NCBI RefSeq assembly: GCF_020184175.1
Contig: NW_026083010.1
Location: forward strand, 1 to 64,000
DNA length: 64,000 nucleotides
Direction of reading: 5' to 3'
DNA from: Aphis gossypii
Lineage: Eukaryota; Arthropoda; Insecta; Hemiptera; Aphididae
Shown: positions 11,801-24,279 of the stretch, piece by piece
Position numbering within the stretch: the stretch's first letter is position 1
Layout: each line of letters begins with the position of its first letter
Notes under the pieces: model-generated
Database searches by the model: none
Told to the model about the DNA's origin: nothing
The model's input: the letters and a program-made list of their open reading frames with translations, nothing else
Position numbers and translations under genes: made by a program

Positions 11801-12808
11801 TTTTTAATATGATTAGTAAATTATAACAATTTACTAGTATATTACCAGTAGCGGCTCGTGAGTTAATATTCTGGGGAGACTTAAAATTATTTAACATAAA
11901 CTCCATACAACAGCGAACAAGAAAAACTAATTATATTACAGTATTACATAGTTAATTAACCACTTGTTAATAAAAAGTCTATTATTTGGTCTTTTTGCAT
12001 TTTTACAATAATTACAAATATAATAAATATCAGATAGAAGTTGTTATGCCTGTAGTAAACGTGTTCTAATTTATTAAATAAATAAAAATACATTTAATTA
12101 TGAAGAAGACTAAGGACGGCACTATTTCGCTGTAACGGCGACCGTCGCCGTCGACGAAAAAACTAATATAGCATTTCTATTAAAATAACTATTTATAGGT
12201 TTTAGACTTTGTGGCTTTCAATTTATATAATAATAAACAAGTTTGTTCCAAATATACTATTGAATCATTTACGCGCTATAGGTACCTACCAATAATATTT
12301 AATGATTTAATTTATGATATTTAAATACTAATTTAACAGTAAATTAAAAATATATTATATTTATATTATTTACCTATTATATAATGAAGTGTCTTGATAT
12401 ATGTATATGTCTTGATTTATAAAAAAAATTATATTGCTGAGCTCAATAAACAATGTACCTACACTACACTGAACAGTGAGAGACTACTGAGAGTGAATGA
12501 AACACAACAGTCACCAATTGCAAAAAAGCTAATAGAATTATTATCGATTAACTTGTAATGGCACAACATGCTTTGAGACGTTATCGCAATTCAGGGAAAA
12601 ATTATCTATGTTATTTTTATTGACTATTGTTTTGGAGTTTTATCGATCTACAAAATATGTTTGTATATCGTACTTCAAAATTTCTTGAAATCTAAAATAA
12701 ACGTGAAAAATAAGATATTTAATTTTTCTTATATGCCGCCTCTATATAGTTATAAATTTTGCCGCCGTAGGCTTGTGCCTACGTCGCCTACGCCTATAAC
12801 CGGCCCTG
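8895..12808 (-). mobile_element. hAT DNA transposon inserted in the MITE
   Basis: The ends are CAGGGCCGG on the left and CCGGCCCTG on the right, the classic hAT terminal form. They are flanked by an 8 bp target duplication that matches at seven of eight bases (GACAGCAC at 8887-8894, AACAGCAC at 12809-12816). The size is 3,914 bp. A single transposase gene lies on the minus strand. The subterminal DNA carries repeated GTAGGC and GCCGCC motifs on both sides. Confidence 0.88.
9135..11722 (-). pseudogene. hAT transposase, ZMYM1-like (TTF zinc finger, DUF4371, hAT dimerisation)
   Basis: The likely start is the ATG at 11722, followed by a basic and then acidic leader. A TTF-type zinc finger region comes next (CFCCKLFN, then H-x-x-x-x-x-H in RHETSTSH), then a DUF4371/RNase H-like region (DCTPDINHTEQM, GQGYDNGANM), the PCNAHSLNL segment, and at the C-terminus the hAT dimerisation motif LPVTAASAERSFSKLK near 9330. 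Three lesions break it: an in-frame TAA at 11621-11623, an in-frame TGA at 10361-10363, and a frameshift in a T run near 9590 that joins the last 137 codons. Everything else is collinear, so it died recently. In life it would excise and integrate the surrounding element. Confidence 0.88.
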
Positions 12809-13792
12809 AACAGCACACTATTGAAACTAGTGAACGAAATTTTGCTATATCGGGTGTGTGTAAGACGCAGACAACAAATGCATAGGTAGCGTCCTCTTAA
12901 TAAATAATAAATATATCTAATATTTTAAAAATTAGGTACAATTAAAATATTAAATAATATATCCTACTCATAGTATCTAATAAGTAAAATATGTAAAAAG
13001 GAACATAGAAAAATAAACTTTAAAATTAATTATGTTTTGTTTACATTTCTTATGAATAAATCGTTTTTTAAACAAATTAATGTTATTTTACTGCCAAGAA
13101 AAGTAATTAGAATATTGATTTAGTTAATGAATAATAAGTTCAATAATATAATTTTTTAATTTATACTTATTTGATTATGATAAAAAATGTGTTAATATTT
13201 TTTTCAAGCACGACTTAGTAAGACAAAAAACATAAACTGTTTTTTGTTCTACACACGTTCTTATGTTTTTAATAAAAAACTAGTATCATACTTTAGTATT
13301 ATGAGTAATTGTTATAAATTCACTTAATTAATATAAGTTCATTACTCTCAAATATATTTATCACTTCGTTAAACGGTATAAAAATATTTTTAATTTAATT
13401 ATTTTATAGAAAACACATGGATATAAATACATATTATGATATAATATAAGTTTTTAGACAACTATCAATCCCTCTATTTCAGATTTGTGACTTAACCAAG
13501 TTTACACTAACCTATTGATATACAAATTTAAGCCACATTCATATGACAATAATATTATCCATTCAATTAATCAGCAAAATTGACTGATCTAAATGTTTAA
13601 TATAAATAATTATTACAGTAATATTCAATAATCAAATGCTAAATATTTTATGGAATCAAAAAAAAACGTTCAGAATCTAAAATTAAAGAGCTTTATTTAT
13701 ACTTAACTATTATAGGTATTTATTATTGTTTAACACGAAAATCATAATATACGAGTACTTTTTAATTGGTAATCAGTCAAAAAGTCTATGGG

Positions 13793-14345
13793 AAAAAAGT
13801 CCGAACACATGTTTAATGTCGAACAAACAAAAAGTCCGAAAATACAAATTATTCTATTAAATTTTCATTTATAATTGTATAATTTATTATCCATTTTAAT
13901 CAATTTTAATAGGTATTTTAATATACATGTATTTATCTAGAATCTAGATCTATATAATTTTTGTTCTTTTATATAATAATCGTGGTAATATTGATTATTG
14001 CTTGTAGGTACATAATATAATTTTATGGTAGCTAACATGTAGACATACAGCCACATATCATAGAGATAGATATATCTTAGAATTTAGATCATATACGATC
14101 TAAGAGATATTTAATATAATATAATATATAGGTAATTAACTATAGTAGATTTCCGTTTTATTTTTTTTAGTTATACGAAATAATAAGAATAAGAAAATAG
14201 AAAAAAAAATATTAGTTATAAAGAATATTTTGTATTTTCCGAGTTTTTGTTAGAAACTAAATAATGTGCTAAGGATTTTTGTCCGACTATAAAAACTGAA
14301 TCCGGACTTTTTGTCAAACTTTTTTTAAAACGGACTTTTCTTCAG
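13793..14345. repeat. Possible MITE with AAAAAGTCCG terminal arrays
   Basis: AAAAAGTCCG occurs twice near the left end (13795-13850) and its complement CGGACTTTTT or close forms occur three times near the right end (14275-14340). This gives a loose inverted-repeat layout of about 550 bp. No target duplication was identified, so the boundary is approximate. Confidence 0.45.
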
Positions 14346-14465
14346 CGATTAATTTTAGTTAATTGCTGTATTCATAAAATGTACAATGTAAATACACACT
14401 ACACAACTTGATAAACGAAAAAAATTATTCTCATACATGAGGAAATTCTTGACATAGGTACTAAT

Positions 14466-14489
14466 ATAATATATATATATATATATATA
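14466..14489. repeat. (AT)n microsatellite
   Basis: An uninterrupted alternating AT run of about 24 bases, read directly. Confidence 0.9.
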
Positions 14490-15376
14490 CCAATCCGATG
14501 ATTGCAAAAACGTCATGAGTCAATTATTTAAAACTTTTGGATAATTGATAAAAACTGTATAATATAAATATTTTTGAAAAATAAATTAATTTAAGAAAAA
14601 GTACTTATTAAAATATATCATACACCTACTAATAATACTACACCTATAAAGTCGGTTTTTTCACTCAAAAACACATGATATGACTATTATAGTAGGTATA
14701 TACGTTTTTACTAATATCTCAATTTCAAAAAAAAAAAAAAATATATGACTCGTGACATTTCTAAAAACATCGATTCACAATTTTTTTTACTGAGCATAAT
14801 ATTCAGTTTAGAATTTGAAAATTATTGAAGCATAAACTTATAATAATTTGTATAAATATATAGTTATAAATAATTTATAAAAAAACATAATATGGAAACC
14901 AAATTATAATTATAATTTGATTTTTGTGTAGTATTATCAAGCTTTAAATACCAACGCAAACTGATATTTACAATTAAGCAAGCTCCACTACTATAGGCTA
15001 CAATATTATTAAAGCAGAAGAAGAGGCCCAAACAATGTACAAATAATAATATTAAATAAATTTCATTCAAAATCAAAGTATGGATCTAAAACATGATATA
15101 TCTTTCGGATCACCTCCCGTAAACATACCACTGCACCTATGTAGTATGTACCAACCTACTAGGTAGATATTAAGATTATAAACTTAAGTGGTTAGTAGTT
15201 ACTCACCAGAAAAACAATGTATTTATTAGATATATAATTAATGTGTATGAAAACAAGTCCCTTTCACATCGATTGCTAAAAACACAGTAAATCAGAATTT
15301 ACAGAATTTAAAATAAAATATATAATCGAATAGTTGTTGCCAATAACTATAGGTAGAAAGGAAGGTATAGAAAAAA

Positions 15377-15537
15377 ATGTATTTTGATATTTTGTTGCGC
15401 GTGTCAGCAATTACTAAGATAACGATTACAATTTCAAAAGTCCAAAAGAAATGTATTTTGATATTTCGTCGCGAGTGTCGCCAATTACGACGTAGTAGAC
15501 GAGTAATACGACGGCTGGAATTTCAAAAGGCCAAAAC
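15377..15537. repeat. Imperfect tandem duplication, about 74 bp
   Basis: Two units begin ATGTATTTTGATATTT at 15377 and 15451 and end AATTTCAAAAGnCCAAAA. The second has about 15 extra bases. A short open frame crosses both but has no recognisable protein. Confidence 0.7.
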
Positions 15538-16713
15538 ATTAGATATAACAATGAATAGTACCTATCTATGACTTAGACCCACACCGAACAGCATCGGTAG
15601 AAAACTGGTAAAATTATACAGCGAGTACAGGCAAAAAATTACGATAGGTAATGATAACTAATTAAAAAAAAAAAAAAAAAATTGTCAAGGATAGGTACCT
15701 GAGACATATATCAGTAGAGATAAACTTCTGATTTTGGCACACACGTTAAATTACGAAAATAATTGGACCATTCGAGTTTGACTCAAGACTCAAGACACGT
15801 CTTATTCTTCTTTGACAAAATTGACATTCAAATAGCAAAAGTAAGTACAATATTGACGTAACTTTATATTTATATTTTATTTTTTTACTGGATAAGTAAT
15901 GTTAGTACACAAACAATTAGAATTTCTTTAAATGCATAATATAATTTGCGATGTTTAAAAATGTTTCATAAGATTTGCTGTCGTAAGTAATTCTTGAACA
16001 AATTTATATCGGAGTGACGTTTTATGAACCAGTTCAGGATTAAAATTATATTTTTAATTTTTAGTACCTATTATATTGAAGTTATAAAAGAAAAAATAAT
16101 ATAATAGAATTTATTAAAAATAATATTTATAAATCATTATGATTTAAATTCCTAAATAAAATTGGAAAATACAAATGCTTTTAATAATTTCTGTAACTAA
16201 ATGTGTTTGAAACCCGTCATATACATATACCATAGTATACTTAAATCAGAGGTTCCCACCAACCTATGGTCCGCAAACCATACCTACCTACAAAATTTAA
16301 ACAAATATTTTAATTTTATATTAATTATGTTGGATCAAGGTAGTCCTTTATACGGTTGTTACCCTGATACTGCTAATATTTTTGGTTAGACAGAGTAAAA
16401 TTAGGCAAAGGTACTTAATCATAAAAAGAAAATACAATATTTCTATAACAGATATAACATAATATTCGACCTAGTAACATTCATTTGATATAAAATAAAT
16501 TACTTTCCTACTCAATATAATATTACAAATTTTTTAATTAAATAATAAAAGTTAACACTTACATACAAAGTATATATATATACATCAATTAAATATAATA
16601 ACAGGAATATAATATCAACGGCTCTCAGACAGAACAGCAGGTCTGCAGTATGGCACCACGTCGCGAACCGCAACTTTAGAATATCCAAAACAAAAAAAAA
16701 ACAAAACAAATGG

Positions 16714-17010
16714 CACGGCAACGGTCTCGATAAGAGCAGCGCGAACACACGCGTGTATCTCGACCCACACGAAAACCTGGATTTTCGAAGAGATACAGCG
16801 ACTAAAGATGCCACGGCAACGGTCTCGATAAGAGCGGCGCGCAAACACGCGTGTATCTCGACCCACACGAAAACCTGGGTTTTCGAAGAGATACAGCGAC
16901 TAAAGATGCCACGGCAACGATCCCGAGAATAGAAGAGTACACACTCACACGTATCTCGACGACAGGAAAAATGCGCACACGTGCGGTGTCTAGATGCACA
17001 CGAAAACGTG
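16714..17010. repeat. 98 bp tandem repeat, about three units, GC-richer than its surroundings
   Basis: The unit start CACGGCAACG recurs at 16714, 16812 and 16910, a period of 98 bp. The first two units are nearly identical and share ATCTCGACCCACACGAAAAC; the third has diverged. Overlapping open frames on both strands across this block are a by-product of the repeat and are not annotated as genes. Confidence 0.8.
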
Positions 17011-20000
17011 GGTTTTTCGCAGAAAAATATGGCGCCACGACTGCGCCGTCTAGACCGTAGTTGTCTCTGTTGGTCAGTGATGCCAATGGCAATGCAGTGC
17101 CGCGTCATGCTTCAACAAATTATATTAATTTAATATCTTTATTAGTAAAGGAAATACAAGCCCAAAAATCACATTAACGTATTAATTTACGTTTAAACGT
17201 AATTTTAATTAACTTTTGATAAAAATAATAATACAATATACATTTTTTTTTAATAATAAAAATTTGTGTTAAATTGTTGATAAATGTAAAACTTTTACTT
17301 AATCTTGAACTATTCTAATCTTGAAATATGTAAGCTATAATAAGGAATCATTATAAGGAATTTCACTATATTTTATTTATTCATAACCTAAATTCTAAAA
17401 TATGTAAAAAATTGATTCTTGGCTATGAGAATAAACAAAGTCTAAAATGTATAGTGGTCTGTGACGTATCGAAAGTTCTCCAAGTAGTTCACAGTGTCAA
17501 AAAATTAAACAACTGATTTAAATATATTTCAAAATAGTATAGACATAATAATTTGTATTTTGTACTCCATTCATTAATTTTACTAATTTTAATCTCAAAT
17601 ATTATCCAATAAGATATATCTGTGTGACATTGTCACTGATGTCATGAATGCCTGTACGGGATCCCTTGGCCAACAATTGAATTAACTCACGATAACTACA
17701 CACTGTTAAGCATTATACACACTTTTTTTTGTATAATATGTAAATAACAACAACGGTCATCTTTTAAAATTATATAGATTACTTTTTTCTGTATTTTCTA
17801 CATATTTCTTTTGGTATTATAAATATTATTCACATATCAAACAATCATTAAGTTATTATTTAAATGTTTTTATTTTAATAAATACCCATCAATGTTTCTT
17901 TCTATACAGCCATTTTTTTATGTACTGAAATACAATTGTACAATAATGAAATAATGAAACTACAAAATATAAAATATCAACGCCCCAATGCACATTTAAT
18001 TTATTATTAATTTTTAATATGAATAATTTAAAAATTATTGATGTAATTTTCATGAAATTAAATAAATTTTATAATAAACATAAATTAAATAAGCATTATT
18101 TAGGTAGTTTTATTTAAATGTATGTATTATCTCATCAAGATGATTAGATTAAAAATATATTTATTATCTTATGTAGATACCTAATTATTTGATTATCTAT
18201 GCCTAACCCCGTCAATAAATCCTAATTATTTTCTTTTTATGATCTCAACTCTATTCATATTATGCTAAACACAATACCATCATTCAACATTTTGGTCCTT
18301 AAATGATTTATAATTTATTAACAATATAAACTCTAAAATAATATATTAAATATAATTTTTATTAATTAATTATATTAATTATATGTTATAGTCAAACTAG
18401 GCATTTTACTAAATGACAAATAATCAAATAAGTTCATTTTTTATTCAATTTCACTACCAGTATAGACATTTAGTTAAATGATTTTAAAAAATTAAAAAAT
18501 ATAACGATATTTTCTATTAATTATTAAGTACTAATTAATTTATATATTATATAAAAAAAAAACCATTAGTGATGATAGTGAAATTATATAAAAATGTAAT
18601 TTAATAAAATGCCTGATTTAACTATATGCCTATCACATATACACTATTCATAAAACTATAGTAAATACAAAATATTATCTAATTCTGTTGTTAGGTTAGA
18701 CAATGAAATGAAGGTAGAGGAGGAGGAGGAGGACCGTGAACTGATTAGTTTTGAATAAAAAAAAAAAATAAATAAATAAATCGTTTTAGTTTTTTTTTTA
18801 CATTCTACCTATCTACCTACATTCATCATGGATTATTAAAAAAAAAAAAATTCTACTTATAAAAATTACAAAATGTTATAGTACCTGTTCTAATAATACG
18901 TTGACTAGTTGGTTGTGAATGAGTTGCTGGTTAAGCAGGCAGATATGTTAGCCAGCATAACGTATGCAGACATGCACCAATAAGTAAGTACACTTTTTTA
19001 AATCTGCTTCCTCAGGGTTATAGGACCTAAAAATGTAGGTGAATTATATTAATTAGTAAGTCAAAGACAAATGTGTCAAAAATTGTAACTCTCAATGTAT
19101 ACCAATAAAGTTCTAACCGAAAAGAGTATAACATTGTTAATAATACTTACGTATACATTGTGCTATTTTAATTATTGCATTGAAATGTCTAGTCCATAGT
19201 AAAGTTGCCCATAATCACATCGGTTGGAGTTGGAAATTTATAATTTATTGCCCAAAATATATTTTATTTTGACAAAACAATTTCAATGAAAAAAAAATAA
19301 TAATAATAAAATAAAAAAATCACACATGCAGGCTACAATTAATATTCCATTCATAACCAGATTACCAGAAACCACTATTAAACAAATTTAAATTTAAAAA
19401 GTAAACATACCTTGACGAAATGAGAGGTATTATAGATTATTACATTAAATATAATATAATATTATAAGTCTATACCATTACAATTAACTAAATATTTTGA
19501 TTTTTGATAATCACAATGTAGGTACACTATAAAAATAATTTGAGCATAGCGACTGTTAGTGAAATATTCAAATATCACGTACCTACCTATAATGTATAAA
19601 CTATAAATGTATAATAATATAACATTATTTTCGAAAATTTTAAATTACATATTGGTACCACTGTATAGATTATAATGTTCAAACCATGAAGATAAGAGAT
19701 AAGGAGACCAAACTACTATGAACCGCCCGTTTATAAAGTGGCCCGACAAAAGTCGCACGGTTATTCTGCCACCAGGAGCGCGTCGTTCGATTAGAGGGCT
19801 ACATTTTACAATTATAGCATGTAGACATGTAGTATTATTATACTATATAATATAATAGGAATTATGTATGTTTTTCGAATTAAACATGATTTATTATTCC
19901 TTGCAAATAATTTATTACTTTATGATTTAGATCAGATCTAAAACATATGTACAGAATTAGGTGGATATTGGTTAAAATTGGTTCAATAATAAAAAACAAA

Positions 20001-20163
20001 TATATTATTATAATTAGCTATTAAACACATGGACATAGATGATTTCCATATGATTATTTATTATTGAATTCATCAAAATATTAAATTTATAAATAGACAA
20101 TGTATACAATGATAAGGTTTCAAATAATTTGTATTTTTTATTTTTTTTACCTAAACATTAAAA
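17011..20163. other. AT-rich region without recognisable genes
   Basis: Only simple runs are visible, for example GGAGGAGGAGGAGGA near 18719 and poly-A or poly-T tracts. Nothing coding is supported. Confidence 0.6.
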
Positions 20164-20298
20164 ATGGTTAAGTGCTGTTTTGTACCAGGGTGTAATACTG
20201 GTTATGCTTTAGATGTCAAACAACAAAAATCAATTGGATTAAAAAATAAAAGTTTATTTAAAGCACCCAAAGTAAAAAAAAAAAACAAAATATCTTAA
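20164..20298 (+). CDS. THAP-type zinc finger, first exon (fragment)
   Basis: Starting at the ATG at 20164, the protein begins MVKCCFVPGCNTGY and reaches KSLFKAPK. This is the start of a THAP domain: Cys-x4-Cys within the first ten residues, then a LFKAPK segment before the expected tryptophan. GTAAAA directly after the AAPK codons looks like a splice donor; without splicing the frame stops at 20298. The rest of the domain (W, CxxH, AVPTIF) is not found downstream, where a non-coding repeat begins. It is probably the orphaned first exon of a P-like transposon or a THAP gene. Confidence 0.6.
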   Translation: MVKCCFVPGCNTGYALDVKQQKSIGLKNKSLFKAPKVKKKNKIS

Positions 20299-20379
20299 CC
20301 TTATTTATGAATTATAATTTTCTTATTTAATTATTTGTTACAAATGTTATTTAGAATACAGAGATTTTAGCATAATGGC

Positions 20380-21640
20380 ATAGAGCCATACCATTTTTCA
20401 TTAAACTCGTAGTCATTATAGAATATTTTGAATTTTAAACTTTCATAAATATTTCGCAAATATTCATAATTTTGACGAAAATTCGTCAAAATTTGAACTT
20501 CAAATGCTAATAAAAAAAAAATTGTGCCTATGTATTCTTACAATTTTTTAATCACTATAAGAATAACTTATGAGGAACTTTGTATTACATTTTCAAGTAT
20601 TTTTATAGGGCCAAAAAAATTTTATCGACACTTCAAAAATATTTTTTTAGAAAAATTGAAAATTTCAGTTGTCTATAAATAGCTCAAAAAAATTCAAAAT
20701 ATTTTAAAAATTAAATCACGTAAAGAAAACGCGAATCTTAATAATTGGTAAAATTTTCAAGTATCTACGACTTATACTTTTTGAATAATAACAAATATTT
20801 AAAATCGTTTGGGATAAATCGTTATCGTTACGCTATTTCGTAAAAATTTAAAATTCAAACGCACATAAAATTTTTCCTATAATGATGTTATGAGTTTTCT
20901 TTACAGCTACTTGAAGGAAAACTTATGGAAAACTTAGTGTTATAATTTTAATCCTTAGTTATGAACACAAAAAATTTTATGATTTTTCAACTTCAAAATT
21001 ACTTGCAAATTTTCTCGTTTTCGACAGATTTCGTAAAAATTTGAACTATAAACGCTTATAAAATAAAATTGTGACAAACGATTTTTAATTTTTTTTAGCT
21101 ACAATAAAAACAACTCATAAGGAACCTTGTATTAAATTTTGAAAACTTTTTGGTCATCCAAAAATTTTTTATCGACACTAAAAAAAATTTCTCAAAAAAA
21201 TCGAAAATTTCAGTGGTCTATAAATAACTCAAAAAAAGTCAAAATTGTTTGAAAATTTAACTATATACAGATACCACTGACATTAACATTTGGTGAAAAT
21301 TTCAAGGATTTTCAGTGATTAGTTTTTGAATTACAACCATAAAAAAAAATCGATTTGGTCGAAAACTGGTTTTGTGTAAAAATTGCCGTTTTCCCGTCAT
21401 TTTTTTTTTGGTTTTCTCGATTTTTTTGAAAACTGCAGGAAAATGTTAACTTTTTACCTCTATAATGCACCAAGGATATTCACTTTTACATCGGAAACCA
21501 CCCCCATAGTTTGAAATTGGAGCATTATTTCGACTAGTGATGCTGTACACAGACACAAAAAAAAAAAAAAAAAAACACACACATCATTGTAAAATCAATA
21601 CATTCATCACTTCGTTCAGAATCTAAAATATGTACTAAAT
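20380..21640. repeat. Diverged non-coding repeat with two related units
   Basis: Blocks at about 20460-20815 and 21010-21350 share many phrases in the same order, such as CGTCAAAATTTGAAC/CGTAAAAATTTGAAC, TTTTATCGACACT, AAAATTTCAGTNGTCTATAAAT and AACTCAAAAA. The period is near 550 bp. The region ends in TTCGTTCAGAATCTAAAA, the motif noted elsewhere. It looks like a dispersed satellite or non-autonomous transposon and encodes nothing. Confidence 0.7.
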
Positions 21641-21871
21641 TATAAATAGAAAATTTTGGAATTATTCTGATTGGTTATCGGTAACATACTCAATCGTGTT
21701 GTGTAGGAACGAAACCCGTATCATATTTCATAAAAATAATACAATATTTTAAATCTAACTTACACATTTGTGTAGGTTAGTAAACAATAAGAACTAAAAT
21801 AAAACTTAGGCTCGGTATTTAATTAGTATACACATAAGTGTAGAATAGGTGAAAATTGCTACGATGGTAAT

Positions 21872-23110
21872 TTGTTAGCTCGGGCTGAAAGGGTTATAAA
21901 CATTCAAAAGAAAAAAAATATCAAAGTTTTACACTTGGAAAGGTTAGTGGAAACTAGGTGGTGTTATTGGTATTCGTCTTTGCAAAAAGTTAGTAAAAGA
22001 TATGTAGAAATTAGAGAGTGCTTAGTTTTATTGACAGAAGAAAGCGATCAATCTGCAAGAGCTCGAGGAATACTCGAAGAAATGTCATCATTCAAATTTC
22101 TTATTATTTTGCGTATTATGAAAAAAATTCTGAAATGTATAAATTGTGTATTTGTTGAACTACAATGTGTATCAATATTATTACCTCCAGCAATTAATTA
22201 GGTAAATTCGACAAAAAATGATCTCAATAACCTAAAAAATGATGAAATTTTTAATCAAATATTTGAAAAATGCAAAAAGTGTGCTTCCAAATATGATTTC
22301 ACAATAAATGAAGATAAATTAATAAATGTTAAAACAAAAAGAAACATAGCATTCAATAAAAATCTTAATGACTATCTAATGGACTCAACACTTGGCAAAT
22401 CACATGGACCTATATCTGTGAATAATGTTAAAACTGAAATATTTTTTCCAGTTTTAGACAGGTATGTATTAATTTTTTATTTGAATATTTTTGTAGCTTC
22501 TATATTACTTTTGAAAATAATTTGCACTGTGGCTGCTTAATATGCTCTTTGTTAATATTTTTACTTAACATATAATTAAACCATAGTTCTACTTTTTAGG
22601 TTTGTTGCACAACTTGAAACTCGCTTTTCAGAAAAGAACCAAAACTTATTTAAGTTCTTTGAAATATTTAACTATTCTAGTGTTAATTGTTTCAACTCAA
22701 AATGTCCATTCTTGTCAACTTTTGCTGAACACTACAAATATTTTGGAATTGATTTGTCAAAAATTTCATCAGAATTTTTATCAGCAAAATCATTACTCAT
22801 ACAAAATAAAATGCTGAATCCTGATTTTGATTTGATAGTCGATACACTTAAAAAAATTCCCATAGCATTTTCGGAAACTTTAAAAATTTTACATTTGATC
22901 AAAGCACTTCCAGTCACTACTGCTTCAAATGAAAGATTCTTCTCCTCTTTAAAAAGAATTAAATCTTATTTAAGAACCACAACAGGGGATGAAAGATTAA
23001 GTGATCTGATAGTAATAGAAGTTCAGAAACATGAAGCAAGTCAAATAGACTTAGAAAAGGCTGTTGACAAATTTGCTAAAATGAAGAATAGGAGATTCCC
23101 ACTAATTTAA
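21872..23110 (+). pseudogene. hAT transposase, 5'-truncated, two exons
   Basis: The readable part begins in the DUF4371/RNase H-like region with ETRWCYWYSSLQKVSKRY. An in-frame TAG at 22199-22201 interrupts it; the same frame then continues to about 22461, where GTATGT follows. An intron to 22600 (CTTTTTAG acceptor) restores the frame, and the second exon ends with the hAT dimerisation motif LPVTTASNERFFSSLKRIKS and a stop at 23110. No N-terminal zinc finger exon is found upstream, where the repeat at 20380-21640 sits. About 270 bp downstream the sequence CGGCGCCCTTG resembles a hAT end. It is a dead fragment unrelated in detail to the hAT at 9-12 kb. Confidence 0.82.
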
Positions 23111-23975
23111 CCTTTTTTTTGTAGATTTCAGCTTTGCTTATTTGTTAGTTATTGTACAGCTTAATAATTATGAATTACTTATTATGTACTAAATATATTT
23201 GCTTAAATATAATTACTATTGTCTATTAAATTATTATTTATTATAGTTTTTGGTACTAAATAAATTTAAAAATCCAACATAAAATATTAAACTTTAATTT
23301 TATACTCAAAGTAGCCTGTTGCGAAAATCTATTTGGCCTGTCTTAAAAATGTTGGCACCCCTATTTAAAACCTGAAACGGCGCCCTTGATTTATTGTATT
23401 GTATTATTTGTTATTTTTACACTTTTTCATTAATAACCTATTTGTTACAACACAAACATTTTTTCAATTTAAATCATTTTTAATAATGATAATTTAATTG
23501 TATATTTTTCACGCCTATTCAATTTTAATGAGTAAGTACCTTATTTCAGTTTCAAATTACATTAATGGTTTGCTTTATGTCCTAGAATTTATTTAACTTG
23601 ACAGTTGACATATCTTATAGTAAGTAACAGGGATTTTCTAAATTTTAGATGTTAACATATTTACATAACAAAATCATCAAAGGTGTTTATATTATAATTC
23701 TAAATACTTTGAGAAAAGAGTCACAAATATAGGTAGGTATAGATGTAGTATAAAATGTAGTATGTAATAACTAAAATTTTCCAATTTGCCAAGGAGGTTT
23801 TCATTAAATACGTCTATGATTGTCTGTGAAGAGTTAACTTATTATTTTAAAATAGCATATTATTTTATCGTATAAAGATATCCCATATTTATTTTTTGTA
23901 TATAACTGGTCAAACTGTTTAATGAACTGGCCCTACTGCGGACCGGCAGTGACTGACTCGAGCCTACGTCCTATG
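23111..23975. other. AT-rich spacer with a probable hAT right end
   Basis: CGGCGCCCTTG near 23379 may be the terminal repeat of the preceding hAT fragment. Nothing else is seen. Confidence 0.45.
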
Positions 23976-24237
23976 CATAGACCTATAAAGAATGGACCGC
24001 GCATATCATATCCCAGTAGTGTATTTTGTTGAACCAGAGATACGTGCGAGAGAGACAGACTATGTTATAATTTCCAAAGACATTATAAGCAAAATATTTT
24101 GTAGTCCTGGGATATTTATACATATATTTTTTCAATGATAACGACAACCAACGAATGATAAGATTTTAAAAACATTCCCAGCGTCAGCATTTTGTTTATT
24201 TGGTTAATAACTTAATGTTTTGTTTTATAAAGTTAAA

Positions 24238-24279
24238 ATGGTTTTTATGTGCTCTGTGAGAAGCTGCAAGACTAAACAA
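24238..24279 (+). pseudogene. THAP domain start of the P-like element
   Basis: The ATG at 24238 gives MVFMCSVRSCKTKQ, with the Cys-x4-Cys pair that opens a THAP domain. After codon 14 the sequence becomes that of an inserted Helitron (complement strand), so only the first zinc pair remains. Its place, 260 bp inside the left terminal repeat, fits the start of a P-type transposase gene. Confidence 0.55.

Larger units (their letters stand above)
8550..12900. mobile_element. TTAA-flanked MITE with long inverted repeats, split by a hAT element
   Basis: The outer ends TTAAGAGGATACTACC (8550) and GTAGCGTCCTCTTAA (to 12900) are inverted copies, and the similarity runs inward for more than 100 bp, through the segment TTCGTTCACTAGTTTCAA on the left and its complement on the right. 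With the hAT insertion removed, the element is about 421 bp between TTAA sites. TTAA duplication suggests piggyBac-type mobilisation (inference). It encodes nothing itself. Confidence 0.8.
12901..16710. other. AT-rich region with minor repeats
   Basis: No gene is supported. The stretch holds a possible MITE (13793-14345), an AT microsatellite and a short tandem duplication, listed separately. Near 13665 there is a CGTTCAGAATCTAAAA motif shared with other sites in the window. Confidence 0.6.

Noticed and set aside
12661..12885. A 74-codon plus-strand frame
   Set aside because: It covers the hAT right end and the MITE arm and is explained by those non-coding ends.
16512..17108. Long overlapping open frames on both strands (up to 198 codons)
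   Set aside because: They fall in the 98 bp GC-rich tandem repeat, where low AT content removes stops in all frames; the proteins only mirror the repeat.
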